A stretch of DNA of 64,000 bases from the NCBI RefSeq assembly GCF_034555375.1, contig NZ_CP140706.1, forward strand, positions 239,001 to 303,000, in the 5' to 3' direction. Shown here piece after piece: positions 37,418-47,316 of this stretch. This DNA comes from Pseudomonas sp. B33.4. Its GTDB lineage: Bacteria; Pseudomonadota; Gammaproteobacteria; Pseudomonadales; Pseudomonadaceae. The position numbers and the translations under genes were made by a program. Every line of letters begins with the position of its first letter. The first letter of the stretch is position 1. Under the pieces are notes generated by a model, which worked only from the letters and a program-made list of their open reading frames with translations, had not been told where the DNA came from and searched no databases.

Positions 37418-39738
37418 CGTTTCTTCAATTGCTTGGCGTTGGCGAACAGCGAGGCCATCGCGTTGTTCACTGGTGCGGCGGTGGCAGTTTCCTTGCGTGG
37501 CGCATTGTTCGAAGGCTGGCGCTGCGCCGAGCCCGGGCGCGAACCACGGGCACCGTCGATCTTCTCGCCCGGGGTGTCGCCCATGCGCATCGACAGGCCG
37601 ACACGTTTGCGCGGGATGTCGACTTCCATGACCTTCACTTTCACCACGTCGCCGGCCTTCACCGCTTCACGCGGATCCTTGATGAACTTCTCCGACAGCG
37701 CCGAGATGTGCACCAGACCATCCTGATGCACGCCGATGTCGACGAATGCGCCGAACGCGGTCACGTTGGTGACGACGCCTTCGAGGATCATCCCCAGTTG
37801 CAGGTCTTTCAGATCTTCGACGCCTTCCTGGAACTCGGCCGTCTTGAACTCCGGACGCGGGTCGCGGCCCGGTTTTTCCAGTTCCTGAATGATGTCGGTC
37901 ACGGTTGGCAGACCGAACGTCTCGTCGGTGAATTTCTTCGGATCCAGGCGCTTGAGGAACCCGGCATCACCGATCAGCGAACGGATATCACGGTCGGTTT
38001 CAGCGGCAATACGCTGCACCAGCGGATAGGCTTCAGGGTGAACGGCCGAGGAATCCAGCGGGTTGTCGCCGTTCATCACGCGCAAGAAGCCGGCCGCCTG
38101 TTCGAAGGTTTTTTCGCCCAGACGTGCGACTTTTTTCAGGGCTGCACGGGTTTTGAACGCGCCGTGCTCATCGCGGTGAGTCACGATGTTCTGCGCCAGC
38201 GTCGAGTTGAGGCCGGAGATTCGGGCCAGCAGTGCCACCGAAGCGGTGTTTACATCAACGCCGACGGCGTTCACGCAATCCTCGACCACAGCGTCCAGAC
38301 CACGCGCCAGTTTCAGCTGCGAAACGTCGTGCTGGTACTGGCCGACACCGATGGATTTCGGATCGATTTTCACCAGTTCAGCCAGTGGATCCTGCAGACG
38401 GCGAGCGATCGATACCGCGCCACGGATCGACACGTCGAGGTCCGGGAATTCCTTGGCCGCCAGTTCCGACGCCGAGTACACCGATGCGCCGGCCTCGGAA
38501 ACCATGACCTTGGTCATTTTCATCGCTGGATATTTTTTGATCAGTTCGATCGCCAGTTTGTCGGTTTCGCGGCTGGCGGTGCCGTTGCCGATGGCGATCA
38601 GGTCAACCGAGTGCTTGGCGCACAGGGCGGCCAGAATGGCGATGGTCTGATCCCACTTGTTGTGCGGCACGTGTGGGTAAACCGTGGCGTGATCGAGCAG
38701 TTTGCCGGTGGAGTCGACCACGGCAACCTTGCAACCGGTACGCAAGCCCGGATCGAGGCCCAGGGTTGCGCGCGGACCGGCCGGGGCGGCCAGCAGCAAG
38801 TCGTGCAGGTTGTGGGCGAACACGTTGATCGCTTCGGTTTCGGCGCCGTCACGCAGCTCGCCGAGCAGGTCGGTTTCCAGGTGGGTGTAGAGCTTGACCT
38901 TCCACGTCCAGCGCACCACTTCGCCGAGCCATTTGTCAGCCGGGCGGTTCTGGTTCTGGATGTTGAATTGCTGGCCGATCATGCCTTCACACGGGTGCAT
39001 GGTGCCCGGCAGTTCGTCGCCGACTTTCAAAGCAGAGCTGAGGATGCCTTCGTTGCGGCCACGGAAAATCGCCAGCGCGCGGTGCGACGGCATGCTTTTC
39101 AGCGGTTCGTCGTGTTCGAAGTAATCGCGGAACTTGGCGCCTTCCTCTTCCTTGCCAGCGATGACGCGGGCACTGAGGGTCGCTTCCTGCTTGAGGTAGT
39201 TGCGCAGTTTTTCCAGCAGGCTGGCGTCTTCGGCGAAGCGTTCCATGAGGATGTATTTGGCGCCTTCGAGGGCTGCCTTCACATCGGCCACACCTTTTTC
39301 GGCGTCGACGAAACGTGCCGCTTCGGTTTCCGGGGCCAGATTCGGGTCGTTGAACAGACCATCCGCGAGGTCGCCGAGGCCGGCTTCCAGGGCGATCTGG
39401 CCCTTGGTGCGGCGCTTCTGCTTGTACGGCAGGTACAAGTCTTCGAGGCGGGTCTTGGTGTCGGCGAGTTTGATGTCGCGCTCGAGGGCAGGGGTGAGTT
39501 TGCCTTGCTCTTCGATGCTGGCGAGGATGCTGATGCGCCGTTCGTCGAGTTCTCGCAGGTAGCGCAGACGCTCTTCCAGGTGACGCAACTGGGTGTCATC
39601 GAGGCTGCCGGTGACTTCTTTCCGGTAACGGGCGATGAAGGGAACGGTAGAGCCTTCATCGAGTAGCGCGACGGCCGCTTCGACCTGTTGTGGGCGTACG
39701 CCGAGCTCCTCGGCAATGCGGCTGTTGATGCTGTCCAT
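37414..39738 (-). CDS. tex: RNA-binding transcription accessory protein Tex
   Basis: The 774-residue protein has Tex N-terminal helical domains, a YqgF/RNase H-like fold ([22 protein letters not shown]), helix-hairpin-helix motifs ([22 protein letters not shown]) and a C-terminal S1 domain ([26 protein letters not shown]). A basic, low-complexity tail ends in KQLKKR. It binds nucleic acid and is related to eukaryotic Spt6. ATG 39738 ([13 protein letters not shown]) is the conserved start; four codons upstream are in frame. Confidence 0.95.
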   Translation of the reverse strand: MDSINSRIAEELGVRPQQVEAAVALLDEGSTVPFIARYRKEVTGSLDDTQLRHLEERLRYLRELDERRISILASIEEQGKLTPALERDIKLADTKTRLEDLYLPYKQKRRTKGQIALEAGLGDLADGLFNDPNLAPETEAARFVDAEKGVADVKAALEGAKYILMERFAEDASLLEKLRNYLKQEATLSARVIAGKEEEGAKFRDYFEHDEPLKSMPSHRALAIFRGRNEGILSSALKVGDELPGTMHPCEGMIGQQFNIQNQNRPADKWLGEVVRWTWKVKLYTHLETDLLGELRDGAETEAINVFAHNLHDLLLAAPAGPRATLGLDPGLRTGCKVAVVDSTGKLLDHATVYPHVPHNKWDQTIAILAALCAKHSVDLIAIGNGTASRETDKLAIELIKKYPAMKMTKVMVSEAGASVYSASELAAKEFPDLDVSIRGAVSIARRLQDPLAELVKIDPKSIGVGQYQHDVSQLKLARGLDAVVEDCVNAVGVDVNTASVALLARISGLNSTLAQNIVTHRDEHGAFKTRAALKKVARLGEKTFEQAAGFLRVMNGDNPLDSSAVHPEAYPLVQRIAAETDRDIRSLIGDAGFLKRLDPKKFTDETFGLPTVTDIIQELEKPGRDPRPEFKTAEFQEGVEDLKDLQLGMILEGVVTNVTAFGAFVDIGVHQDGLVHISALSEKFIKDPREAVKAGDVVKVKVMEVDIPRKRVGLSMRMGDTPGEKIDGARGSRPGSAQRQPSNNAPRKETATAAPVNNAMASLFANAKQLKKR

Positions 39739-40096
39739 AAAACCACCTGACATATTGTGAAATCAGGCTCGCAGGCACGGAAATAAAGGCCCGGAGTCTG
39801 GTTGAGCGGCTAGAAAATTGCCGCTGCCTGGGTCAAAAGGCAGCCCATTGACCCGTGAAATCGAACAATTACTGCGCGCGACAGGAAAAAAAGCCTGCCA
39901 CCTGCGGTAACGATTCAGACGTTGCCTGGCACAAAACGCCGCGCATTATAACCAGCGTTCTGTCATTCGGGGGCGTCGCAGTCTGTAGGCATAAACCCCG
40001 GTTTTCTGGCAGTGAAGGAAAAATCTGCTAACAATGCACACGGTGCGTATAACGGCAGCTACGCCATAATGCGCGCCGAGCTAAAAGGAGCATCCA
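39739..40096. other. Divergent tex/ompR control region
   Basis: 358 bp without a gene. On the minus strand a perfect TATAAT (39945-39950) could be the -10 of tex, giving a leader of about 200 bases. On the plus strand CATAAT (40065-40070) precedes ompR. The tex leader contains a pair AATTGCCGCTGCCT... / AAAGGCAGC that may fold. No clear -35 for either. Confidence 0.5.
39945..39950 (-). promoter_or_regulatory. Candidate -10 box for tex
   Basis: TATAAT on the minus strand, about 207 bases before the tex start. No good -35 hexamer at 16-18 bp, so it may rely on upstream TG (TGGTTATAAT) or an activator. Confidence 0.35.
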
Positions 40097-40837
40097 ATGA
40101 GCAGCACTGCACAAACTGCTGAAGGCGAAAAAATTCTCATCGTTGACGACGATCCGGGGCTGAGCAGCCTGCTGGAACGTTTTTTCGTCAGCAAGGGCTA
40201 CCGTGCCCGTACCGTACCGAACACCGAGCAGATGGATCGTCTGCTGTCGCGTGAAGTTTTCAATCTGGTCGTCCTCGACCTGATGCTGCCCGGCGAAGAC
40301 GGTCTGACCGCTTGCCGCCGCCTGCGTGGCGCCAACAACCAGATTCCGATCATCATGCTCACCGCCAAGGGCGATGAGTTGAGCCGCATCAAGGGCCTGG
40401 AACTGGGCGCCGACGATTATCTGGCCAAGCCGTTCAACCCGGACGAGCTGATGGCTCGCGTCAAAGCCGTCCTGCGTCGTCAGGCTGCTCCGGTACCGGG
40501 CGCGCCAGGCAGTGAAGATGAAAACGTCACCTTCGGTGATTACGTGTTGTCGCTGGCCACCCGCGAACTCAAACGCGGCGAAGAAGTGCACATGCTCACC
40601 ACCGGTGAGTTTGCGGTACTCAAGGCCCTCGTGATGAACGCGCGTCAGCCGCTGACCCGCGACAAACTGATGAACCTGGCCCGTGGCCGCGAGTGGGATG
40701 CCCTTGAGCGTTCCATCGACGTGCAGATCTCCCGTCTGCGCCGCATGATCGAGCCTGATCCATCGAAGCCGCGTTATATCCAGACCGTCTGGGGCGTGGG
40801 TTACGTATTCGTACCCGATGGTGCCGCCACCAAGTGA
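40097..40837 (+). CDS. ompR: Osmolarity response regulator OmpR (AmgR-like)
   Basis: The 246-residue response regulator has a receiver domain with acidic residues D17-D19, phospho-acceptor D61 (LVVLDLMLPGEDG) and K111 (YLAKPF), and a winged-helix OmpR/PhoB DNA-binding domain ending VWGVGYVFVPDG. Start ATG has AAAGGAG upstream. It pairs with the histidine kinase 113 bp downstream. In P. aeruginosa the orthologous pair is AmgRS, controlling envelope stress and aminoglycoside tolerance. Confidence 0.94.
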   Translation: MSSTAQTAEGEKILIVDDDPGLSSLLERFFVSKGYRARTVPNTEQMDRLLSREVFNLVVLDLMLPGEDGLTACRRLRGANNQIPIIMLTAKGDELSRIKGLELGADDYLAKPFNPDELMARVKAVLRRQAAPVPGAPGSEDENVTFGDYVLSLATRELKRGEEVHMLTTGEFAVLKALVMNARQPLTRDKLMNLARGREWDALERSIDVQISRLRRMIEPDPSKPRYIQTVWGVGYVFVPDGAATK

Positions 40838-40847
40838 TCGGTGATTT

Positions 40848-40936
40848 GTAGGAGCGGGTCTGCAGGTTTTGGTTGAACAGCCATGCCCGCAGACTCGCAA
40901 TCCGCAATATGCGAGCATTGCTCGCTCCTGCAAGTG
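40848..40936. repeat. Degenerate REP pair between ompR and envZ
   Basis: TGTAGGAGCGGGTCTGCAGG and GCTCGCTCCTGCAA are imperfectly complementary, with an inner pair GGGTCTGC / GCAGACTCGC. It resembles a decayed REPIN inserted into an operon. Confidence 0.5.
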
Positions 40937-40950
40937 TGTAGCGGTTATAG

Positions 40951-42264
40951 ATGAAAACCCCCGTCTGGTTCCCCCAAAGTTTTTTCTCCCGCACCCTTTG
41001 GCTGGTGCTTATCGTCGTGCTGTTTTCCAAGGCGCTGACCCTGGTTTATCTGTTGATGAACGAGGACGTGCTGGTGGACCGCCAATACAGCCACGGCGTC
41101 GCCCTGACGTTGCGCGCCTATTGGGCCGCCGATGAAGAAAACCGCGCGAAGATCGCTGATGCCGCGACCCTGATCCGCGTGGTTGGCGCCGGTGTGCCGG
41201 AAGGCGAACAGCACTGGCCGTACAGCGAAATCTACCAACGGCAAATGCAGGCGGAACTTGGTGCCGACACCGAAGTGCGCTTGCGCATGCACTCGCCGCC
41301 GGCGTTGTGGGTCCGCGCGCCGAGCCTCGGTGATGGCTGGCTTAAGGTGCCGTTGTATCCGCACCCGTTACGCGGTCAGAAAATCTGGAACGTGCTTGGC
41401 TGGTTCCTCGCCATCGGCTTGTTGTCGACGGCGTCAGCGTGGATTTTCGTCAGCCAGCTCAACCAACCCTTGAAGCGTCTGGTGTATGCCGCTCGGCAAC
41501 TGGGTCAGGGTCGTAGCGTGCGTCTGCCAATCAGCGACACACCGAGCGAAATGACCGAGGTATATCGCGCCTTCAATCAGATGGCTGAAGACGTCGAGCA
41601 GGCCGGCCGCGAGCGAGAGTTGATGCTGGCCGGCGTGTCCCATGACCTGCGCACACCGTTGACGCGGCTGCGGCTGTCGCTGGAGTTGATGGGCGATCGC
41701 AATGACCTGACCGATGACATGGTGCGCGACATCGAAGACATGGACGCGATTCTCGACCAGTTCCTCGCGTTTATTCGTGATGGTCGCGACGAGTCGGTGG
41801 AAGAGGTGGATCTGACTGATCTGGTGCGCGAGGTTGCGGCGCCGTATAACCAGAATGAAGAGAAGGTACGTTTGCGTCTGGAGCCGATCCAGCCGTTTCC
41901 GCTGCGTCGGGTATCGATGAAACGCTTGTTGAACAACCTGATCGGCAACGCCTTGAATCATGCCGGCGGTCACGTGGAAGTCGCGGCTTATGTGTCCGGT
42001 GACGTCAGTGCGCCGTATGTGGTGCTGAGTGTGATGGACCGTGGCGCGGGGATCGATCCTTCGGAGCTGGAGGCGATCTTCAACCCGTTTACACGGGGCG
42101 ATCGTGCGCGGGGCGGGAAGGGTACTGGCTTGGGTTTGGCGATCGTGAAGCGGATTGCTTCGATGCATGGCGGCAATGTTGAATTGCGTAACCGGTCCGG
42201 GGGTGGATTGGAAGCACGGGTGCGGCTGCCGTTGGGGTTGATGTTGCCGCGCGATGCTGTGTAG
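40951..42264 (+). CDS. envZ: Osmosensor histidine kinase EnvZ (AmgS-like)
   Basis: The 437-residue membrane kinase has TM1 near residues 10-33 (LWLVLIVVLFSKALTLVYLL), a periplasmic sensor, TM2 (VLGWFLAIGLLSTASAWIFV), a HAMP domain, phospho-acceptor H231 in VSHDLRTPLTRLR, then N box (NNLIGNALNHAG), G1 (DRGAGIDPSE) and G2 (GKGTGLGLAIV). Unlike E. coli, where envZ overlaps ompR, 113 bp of repeat-derived DNA separate them. Confidence 0.94.
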   Translation: MKTPVWFPQSFFSRTLWLVLIVVLFSKALTLVYLLMNEDVLVDRQYSHGVALTLRAYWAADEENRAKIADAATLIRVVGAGVPEGEQHWPYSEIYQRQMQAELGADTEVRLRMHSPPALWVRAPSLGDGWLKVPLYPHPLRGQKIWNVLGWFLAIGLLSTASAWIFVSQLNQPLKRLVYAARQLGQGRSVRLPISDTPSEMTEVYRAFNQMAEDVEQAGRERELMLAGVSHDLRTPLTRLRLSLELMGDRNDLTDDMVRDIEDMDAILDQFLAFIRDGRDESVEEVDLTDLVREVAAPYNQNEEKVRLRLEPIQPFPLRRVSMKRLLNNLIGNALNHAGGHVEVAAYVSGDVSAPYVVLSVMDRGAGIDPSELEAIFNPFTRGDRARGGKGTGLGLAIVKRIASMHGGNVELRNRSGGGLEARVRLPLGLMLPRDAV

Positions 42265-42273
42265 ATCAAAAGC

Positions 42274-42449
42274 CCCTCACCCCAGCCCTCTCCCGGAGGG
42301 AGAGGGAGCTGACCGAGGTGTCTGGGGTCATACGTCGACCTGAAAGACTGGGGCGATTTTGGATTCGGCACAGCCAGATCAGGTCGGCGTATCTCTTAAG
42401 CATCCCCCGATCAGTCCCCTCTCCCTTTGGGAGAGGGTTAGGGTGAGGG
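42274..42449. repeat. Inverted-repeat element, long form (copy 3, 176 bp)
   Basis: Same ends and interior as copy 1 (shared GACCGAGGTGTCT, ATCAGGTCGGCGTA and AAGCATCCCCC). It lies between convergent envZ and rimK. Confidence 0.85.
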
Positions 42450-42465
42450 GCTTTTGCTCTTGGCT

Positions 42466-43371
42466 CTAGCCCTTGCCTTTGGTGCGGGTCATATTCGGTC
42501 CGCCATTCTTCTCAAGATGCTCAATGATGATCCCCGCCACATTCTTACCGGTGGTGGTCTCGATCCCTTCCAGGCCCGGTGACGAATTCACTTCCATCAC
42601 TAACGGCCCGTGATTGGAGCGCAGGATATCCACACCCGCCACAGCCAGGCCCATGACCTTCGCCGCACGCAACGCGGTCATGCGCTCTTCCGGGGTGATC
42701 TTGATCAGGCTGGCGCTGCCGCCGCGATGCAGGTTGGAACGGAATTCACCGGGTTTGGCCTGACGTTTCATTGCGGCGATGACTTTGTCACCCACCACGA
42801 AGCAACGAATATCCGCGCCGCCCGCTTCCTTGATGTATTCCTGAACCATGATGTTCTGCTTCAGGCCCATGAAGGCCTCGATCACCGATTCCGCCGCCGT
42901 GGCGGTTTCGCACAACACCACACCGATGCCCTGGGTGCCTTCCAGCACTTTGATCACCAGCGGCGCGCCGTTGACCATGTCGATCAGGTCAGGAATGTCA
43001 TCCGGTGAGTGAGCAAACCCGGTCACCGGCAGGCCGATACCGCGACGCGACAGCAATTGCAGCGAACGCAGCTTGTCCCGTGAACGGGCGATAGCCACCG
43101 ATTCGTTGAGCGGGAACACCCCCATCATTTCGAACTGGCGCAACACCGCGCAACCATAAAACGTCACCGACGCGCCGATACGCGGAATCACCGCATCGAA
43201 GCCCTCCAGCGGTTTGCCGCGATAGTGTATCTGCGGCTTGTGGCTGGCGATGTTCATGTAGGCGCGCAAGGTGTCGATCACTACCATTTCATGCCCGCGC
43301 TCGGTTCCGGCTTCGACCAGACGGCGGGTGGAATACAGACGCGGGTTCCGCGACAGCACAGCGATCTTCAT
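42466..43371 (-). CDS. rimK: Ribosomal protein S6 glutamate ligase
   Basis: The 301-residue ATP-grasp ligase adds glutamate residues to the C terminus of ribosomal protein S6. ATP-grasp motifs: [37 protein letters not shown], and Mg-binding [14 protein letters not shown]. Start ATG 43371 overlaps the rimB end by 4 bp; the longer frame is inside rimB. In P. fluorescens RimK, set by RimA and RimB, remodels the proteome during plant colonisation (known for SBW25). Confidence 0.95.
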   Translation of the reverse strand: MKIAVLSRNPRLYSTRRLVEAGTERGHEMVVIDTLRAYMNIASHKPQIHYRGKPLEGFDAVIPRIGASVTFYGCAVLRQFEMMGVFPLNESVAIARSRDKLRSLQLLSRRGIGLPVTGFAHSPDDIPDLIDMVNGAPLVIKVLEGTQGIGVVLCETATAAESVIEAFMGLKQNIMVQEYIKEAGGADIRCFVVGDKVIAAMKRQAKPGEFRSNLHRGGSASLIKITPEERMTALRAAKVMGLAVAGVDILRSNHGPLVMEVNSSPGLEGIETTTGKNVAGIIIEHLEKNGGPNMTRTKGKG

Positions 43372-43856
43372 GCAACACCTGTGGAGGAGGTAGATACCGG
43401 GAACACCGGCTTGTCTTGTACATATTTGATGCCCGGATTGACTACCAACTGACCATCGATCAGGGCTTTGGAACCGAGTAACAGGCGATAGCGCATGGAC
43501 TTGCGGCAGGCGAGAGTGAACTCGACCGGCCACACTCGATCTCCAAGGGCCAGGGTGGTGCTGATCACGTAGCGCACCTGCGCATGGCCGTTGGAGCTTT
43601 TAATGGTTTTGCGGGTTACCAGTGGAGCTTCGCAGCGACGGTGACGCAACTGCACCACCGTGCCCAGGTGCGCGGTGAAACGCACCCATTTCTCACCGTC
43701 ACGCTCGAACGGCTCGATGTCGGTGGCATGCAGGCTGGAGGTGCTGGCGCCGGTGTCGATTTTCGCCCGCAGGCCCGCGACTCCCAAATTCGGGAGCGCC
43801 ACCCACTCGCGCAGACCGACAACGGTCAAATGGTCAAATGTCTTCAATAGGAACAA
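43368..43856 (-). CDS. rimB: Retropepsin-like protease RimB
   Basis: The 162-residue protein of the RimK-associated aspartic protease family (DUF785-type) has the retropepsin motif [14 protein letters not shown] with catalytic D34. It is thought to trim the glutamate tail or control RimK activity. Middle gene of rimABK: 7 bp after rimA, 4-bp overlap with rimK. Some databases name the family ATP-dependent zinc protease, which the motif does not support. Confidence 0.88.
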   Translation of the reverse strand: MFLLKTFDHLTVVGLREWVALPNLGVAGLRAKIDTGASTSSLHATDIEPFERDGEKWVRFTAHLGTVVQLRHRRCEAPLVTRKTIKSSNGHAQVRYVISTTLALGDRVWPVEFTLACRKSMRYRLLLGSKALIDGQLVVNPGIKYVQDKPVFPVSTSSTGVA

Positions 43857-43863
43857 CCAACGA

Positions 43864-44643
43864 TTAACGCTTCCAAGCCTCAGGTGTTACCTGGGCCAAT
43901 GCTTTGAATGCAGGTCTGGCGAACCAGTAGCCTTGCATCAGAAATATTCCACAGTCCGCCAGGAAGTCCCGTTCACCGGCGCTCTCAATGCCTTCGGCAA
44001 TGACTGTAACGTCCAACTCCGCACAGATTGTGACAATCCCCCGGACGATCGCCTGACGAACACGGTCTTGATCGACATCGCGGATCAGCGCCATGTCGAG
44101 TTTGATCAGGTCCGGTTGGAAATCAGCCAGCAGATTGAGCCCCGAATAACCGGCACCGAAATCATCGATGGCGGTCTTGAAGCCGAATTCGCGGTATTCA
44201 CGCAGAATATTGGTCAAATGGCGATAGTTATCTACGTGCTCGCTTTCCAGTGTTTCGAAAATCAGTCGGTCAATCGGGAAATGGTGTTTTTTTGCCGCCT
44301 CCAGTGTGCTGCGAATGCACAGCTCTGGACGATAGACCGCGTTGGGCATGAAGTTGATCGACAAATGTGTCTGCATATTTAGATTGGCCGCGCCTTCGAT
44401 GGCGCGGGTCCGGCAGAGCTGATCGAAACGGTAGCGGTTGTCTTCTGTAACTTGATCCAACACAGTCAGTGCGCCTTCACCGCGCACCCCACGGACCAGC
44501 GCTTCATGGGCGAAAACCGACTGGTTGCGCAGATCGACGATAGGTTGGTAGGCAAAGGCAAAATCGAAGCCCAACGGTTCACTGTGCTGACAGCCCTGGC
44601 AACCGGTGTTGTTCGAGGTTAATGAAGACGGAAATTTAGTCAC
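43864..44643 (-). CDS. rimA: EAL-domain cyclic-di-GMP phosphodiesterase RimA
   Basis: A stand-alone EAL domain of 259 residues. The EAL motif (HEALVRG, E47-A48-L49), NFMPN metal site, FETLESEHV, AIDDFGAGYSG loop and VIAEGIES are intact, so activity is expected. In SBW25, RimA acts as a trigger enzyme linking c-di-GMP to RimK. The GTG at 44643 has GGAG 7 bases upstream and is preferred to a GTG 12 codons earlier with no such site. N-terminal CQGC is an unusual cysteine pair found before the domain. Confidence 0.9.
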   Translation of the reverse strand: MTKFPSSLTSNNTGCQGCQHSEPLGFDFAFAYQPIVDLRNQSVFAHEALVRGVRGEGALTVLDQVTEDNRYRFDQLCRTRAIEGAANLNMQTHLSINFMPNAVYRPELCIRSTLEAAKKHHFPIDRLIFETLESEHVDNYRHLTNILREYREFGFKTAIDDFGAGYSGLNLLADFQPDLIKLDMALIRDVDQDRVRQAIVRGIVTICAELDVTVIAEGIESAGERDFLADCGIFLMQGYWFARPAFKALAQVTPEAWKR

Positions 44644-44759
44644 TCGATCACTCCATGCCGATGAACCGGCCAAGCTCACATTCTATCTGGAGGGCCGAGT
44701 TCTTGCGCCTGACAGAAACGGTAGTACAGTTCCGACTACTGGCCGAACGAGGAATTCAA

Positions 44760-45167
44760 ATGGCACAAAAAAGCGAAGAGGACGACAAGGTCCGTCTCGA
44801 CAAGTGGCTGTGGGCTGCGCGGTTTTACAAAACCCGTGCCTTGGCCAAAGCAGCGATTGAAAGTGGCAAGGTGCATTGTCGCGGCGAGCGCTGCAAGCCT
44901 GGCAAAGAACCACGGATTGGCGATGAGTTCGAGATTCGTACCGGGTTTGAAGTGCGCACGGTAAAGGTCGAGGCGTTGTCGATTGTGCGGCGTGGGGCGC
45001 CTGAAGCACAGACGTTGTATTCGGAGACTGAGGCGAGCATTGCCAAGCGTGAAGCAGCAGCGGCGATGCGCAAGGCGGGGTCGCTGGGGGTGAGCACCGA
45101 CGGCAAGCCGAGCAAAAAGCAGCGGCGGGATTTGTTCAAGTTTCGCGGCAGCAGTAACGACGAGTAA
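44760..45167 (+). CDS. hslR: Heat shock protein 15, S4-domain RNA-binding protein
   Basis: The 135-residue protein has an S4 domain (VRLDKWLWAARFYKTRALAKAAIESGKVHCRGERCKPG) and a basic C-terminal tail. Hsp15 rescues 50S subunits carrying stalled peptidyl-tRNA. ATG 44760 with GAGGAA upstream is the start; the 35 codons before it are not conserved in the family. Divergent from rimA with 116 bp between. It is followed 1 kb later by hslO, as in other pseudomonads. Confidence 0.93.
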   Translation: MAQKSEEDDKVRLDKWLWAARFYKTRALAKAAIESGKVHCRGERCKPGKEPRIGDEFEIRTGFEVRTVKVEALSIVRRGAPEAQTLYSETEASIAKREAAAAMRKAGSLGVSTDGKPSKKQRRDLFKFRGSSNDE

Positions 45168-45199
45168 AAACTTACTTCTGCGCTGCTTGTGCTGACGCC

Positions 45200-45291
45200 A
45201 TCGCGGGCAAGCCCGCTCCCACAGGTTTCTCAGGTGCTCACATGATTTGTGTACGCTGAAAATCATTGTGGGAGCGTGGCTTGCCCGCGAT
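45200..45291. repeat. REPIN, GCGGGCAAGCCCGC family
   Basis: ATCGCGGGCAAGCCCGCTCC... (45200-45223) and its reverse complement with one base inserted (45267-45291), between convergent hslR and the PAP2 gene. Confidence 0.85.
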
Positions 45292-45325
45292 CGAGTGCGC
45301 AGCACTCGCCACACTCGACGCGGTA

Positions 45326-46126
45326 TCAGGCGCTACGCACCACACTCATCCGCGACACCAGCGGCAACTTGCCCAGCAGCGCGAATATCGGCGCTGTCAC
45401 TTTCAACCAGAAGTTCGAGGCGTGATACGCAAATGGCGTGTAGTAACCCCAGCCCAACGCCCACACCGCCAGCAGCACACCGCCGATGTAATCGTCCTGG
45501 CCCCAATGCGCACCGGCCACCAGTCGCGGCAGCATGAACAACAGCGCCAGGCCCCAGATCGTCACAAACTGGCCGACCGTGCGGCTGAACACCCCCATGA
45601 ACAGCGCCCAGATCAGTAATACCGAAGCGTGATCCCCCGGGAAACTCTGGCCCGAGCGGTCTTTCAGCTCCCAGGTCTTCTCCAGATGCGGGAAGTAATC
45701 GCTGATATGTACCGCACCTTCCAGCACCATCGACGGGCTGCTGTGCTGCCAGTCCATATGGTCAGCGAACTTGGAAAACAGCGCGCGGATCACCACCATC
45801 AACAGCAGGATCGAGAAAAAACCGAAAAACGCGCGACGCACGTCAATGGCCTTGAACACCCAATCGCCCTTGATCAGTAGCGTCAGCAGAATCAGGCCAA
45901 CGACGATGTCGAACGGTCGCAGACTTGCAATTGCCCAGATGTGGAGCCATATCGGGTTGCTGGCCAGCGGTGCGTTGAGTGAGCGGAACAGCCACTCGTC
46001 GAAAATCACACACAGCGCGTTGCCCGTAGGCCATAACCAGAAAGCCAGTAGCGCCAACGGCACTACGTTGCACAGAACCAGCCGGCCGAGGTTCCACCTA
46101 GATTGGAACAAACCCGGATTGTTCAT
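45326..46126 (-). CDS. PAP2-family phosphatase, LpxT-like
   Basis: The 266-residue inner-membrane protein has about six hydrophobic segments and the PAP2 motifs KDRSGQSFPGDHA and RLVAGAHWGQDDYIGG with both catalytic histidines. The pattern (SFPGDH-x-LLI-A-F, PR-GAHW-D-I-G) resembles E. coli LpxT, the lipid A 1-phosphate kinase that uses undecaprenyl pyrophosphate. Function as a lipid A modifier is inference. Start ATG 46126 (MNNPGLFQSRW), with GGGAGG upstream. Divergent from hslO. Confidence 0.82.
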   Translation of the reverse strand: MNNPGLFQSRWNLGRLVLCNVVPLALLAFWLWPTGNALCVIFDEWLFRSLNAPLASNPIWLHIWAIASLRPFDIVVGLILLTLLIKGDWVFKAIDVRRAFFGFFSILLLMVVIRALFSKFADHMDWQHSSPSMVLEGAVHISDYFPHLEKTWELKDRSGQSFPGDHASVLLIWALFMGVFSRTVGQFVTIWGLALLFMLPRLVAGAHWGQDDYIGGVLLAVWALGWGYYTPFAYHASNFWLKVTAPIFALLGKLPLVSRMSVVRSA

Positions 46127-46231
46127 AAAATGCCTCCCATGGCAGAGCAGTCGGCACCAAAAAGGGTGCCAAGAAGCGCAAATTTTCACGTCTTGTAACC
46201 ATTTTGTCACCACATTCAGATACCCAAAATT

Positions 46232-47134
46232 ATGACCGACCTAGCGGACACCGATTTCACCCAACGTTTCATCTTCGATGACAGCGACACGCGCGGCGAA
46301 CTGGTTGCGCTTGAGCGCAGCTATGCCGAGGTTCTCGCCAAGCACCCGTACCCCGAGCCGGTAGCGCAATTGCTCGGCGAATTGATGGCGGCGGCCTCGT
46401 TGTTGGTGGGCACGCTGAAGTTCGATGGCTTGCTGATTCTGCAGGCACGTTCCGAAGGGCCGATTCCGCTGCTGATGATCGAATGCTCCAGCGAGCGCGA
46501 TATCCGTGGTCTGGCGCGTTACAACGCCGAGCAGATCGCACCCGACGCAACCCTTGCCGACCTGATGCCGGGCGGCGATCTGACTCTGACCGTCGACCCG
46601 ACTGTCGGCCAGCGCTACCAGGGCATCGTCGATCTCGACGGCGAAACCCTGTCGGAATGCTTCACCAATTATTTCGTCATGTCGCAACAGGTCGGCACCC
46701 GCTTCAAGTTGTTCGCCGACGGCCGTCGCGCCCGTGGAATGCTCTTGCAGCAACTGCCGGCCGACCGTCTGAAAGACGAAGAAGAGCGCGCTGACAGCTG
46801 GCAGCACATCACTGCGCTGGCCAGCACCCTCACCGCCGATGAACTGTTGAGCCTGGACAACGAAACCGTGCTGCACCGCCTCTATCATGAAGAGCAGGTG
46901 CGTCTGTTCGATGTGCAGAACCTGCGTTTCCGTTGCACCTGCTCACGCGAGCGTTCGGGCAACGCGCTGGTCAGTCTGGGTCTTGAGGATGCACAGCAAT
47001 TGGTTCAAGAGAACGGCGGCACTATCGAGATCGATTGCCAGTTCTGCAATCAGCAATACCTGTTCGACGCGGCCGATATTGCTCAATTGTTCGCTGGTGC
47101 AGGCGTCGACACGCCGTCAGATACCCGGCACTAA
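46232..47134 (+). CDS. hslO: Redox-regulated chaperone Hsp33
   Basis: The 300-residue holdase is switched on by oxidation. The C-terminal zinc site is complete: RCTC (C-x-C) near residue 230 and CQFC (C-x2-C) near residue 270. N-terminal motif [11 protein letters not shown] matches the family. No good Shine-Dalgarno precedes ATG 46232, suggesting poor or conditional translation. Confidence 0.95.
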   Translation: MTDLADTDFTQRFIFDDSDTRGELVALERSYAEVLAKHPYPEPVAQLLGELMAAASLLVGTLKFDGLLILQARSEGPIPLLMIECSSERDIRGLARYNAEQIAPDATLADLMPGGDLTLTVDPTVGQRYQGIVDLDGETLSECFTNYFVMSQQVGTRFKLFADGRRARGMLLQQLPADRLKDEEERADSWQHITALASTLTADELLSLDNETVLHRLYHEEQVRLFDVQNLRFRCTCSRERSGNALVSLGLEDAQQLVQENGGTIEIDCQFCNQQYLFDAADIAQLFAGAGVDTPSDTRH

Positions 47135-47162
47135 AACGGTTCAGCGCAGGTAAATTCACTGC

Positions 47163-47190
47163 GTAACGACGGAATATCGCCGTTACGACG
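47163..47190. other. Imperfect palindrome upstream of pckA
   Basis: CGTAACGACG and CGCCGTTACG face each other across AATAT (one mismatch), between hslO and the pckA promoter. No T-run follows, so it is more likely an operator or RNA hairpin than an intrinsic terminator. Confidence 0.4.
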
Positions 47191-47218
47191 GGAGGACCCT
47201 ACTCTTTTTGGGCGTTTC

Positions 47219-47227
47219 TGGCATAAT
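47219..47227 (+). promoter_or_regulatory. Candidate extended -10 promoter of pckA
   Basis: TGGCATAAT is an extended -10 (TG-n-CATAAT) about 90 bp before the start. A matching -35 is not obvious, as expected for extended -10 promoters. Confidence 0.45.
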
Positions 47228-47316
47228 CCGGCCCACTTTTTGTCGCGGTAGTAGTGCACGACTTTCTACTACAAAACGTTTGGAGCACACTCGGCCACTG
47301 GCCGACGGGGAATCTC

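Noticed and set aside
37429..39666. 745-codon open frame on the plus strand across tex
   Set aside because: Antisense shadow of the well-conserved tex gene; no recognisable domain and shadow-type composition.
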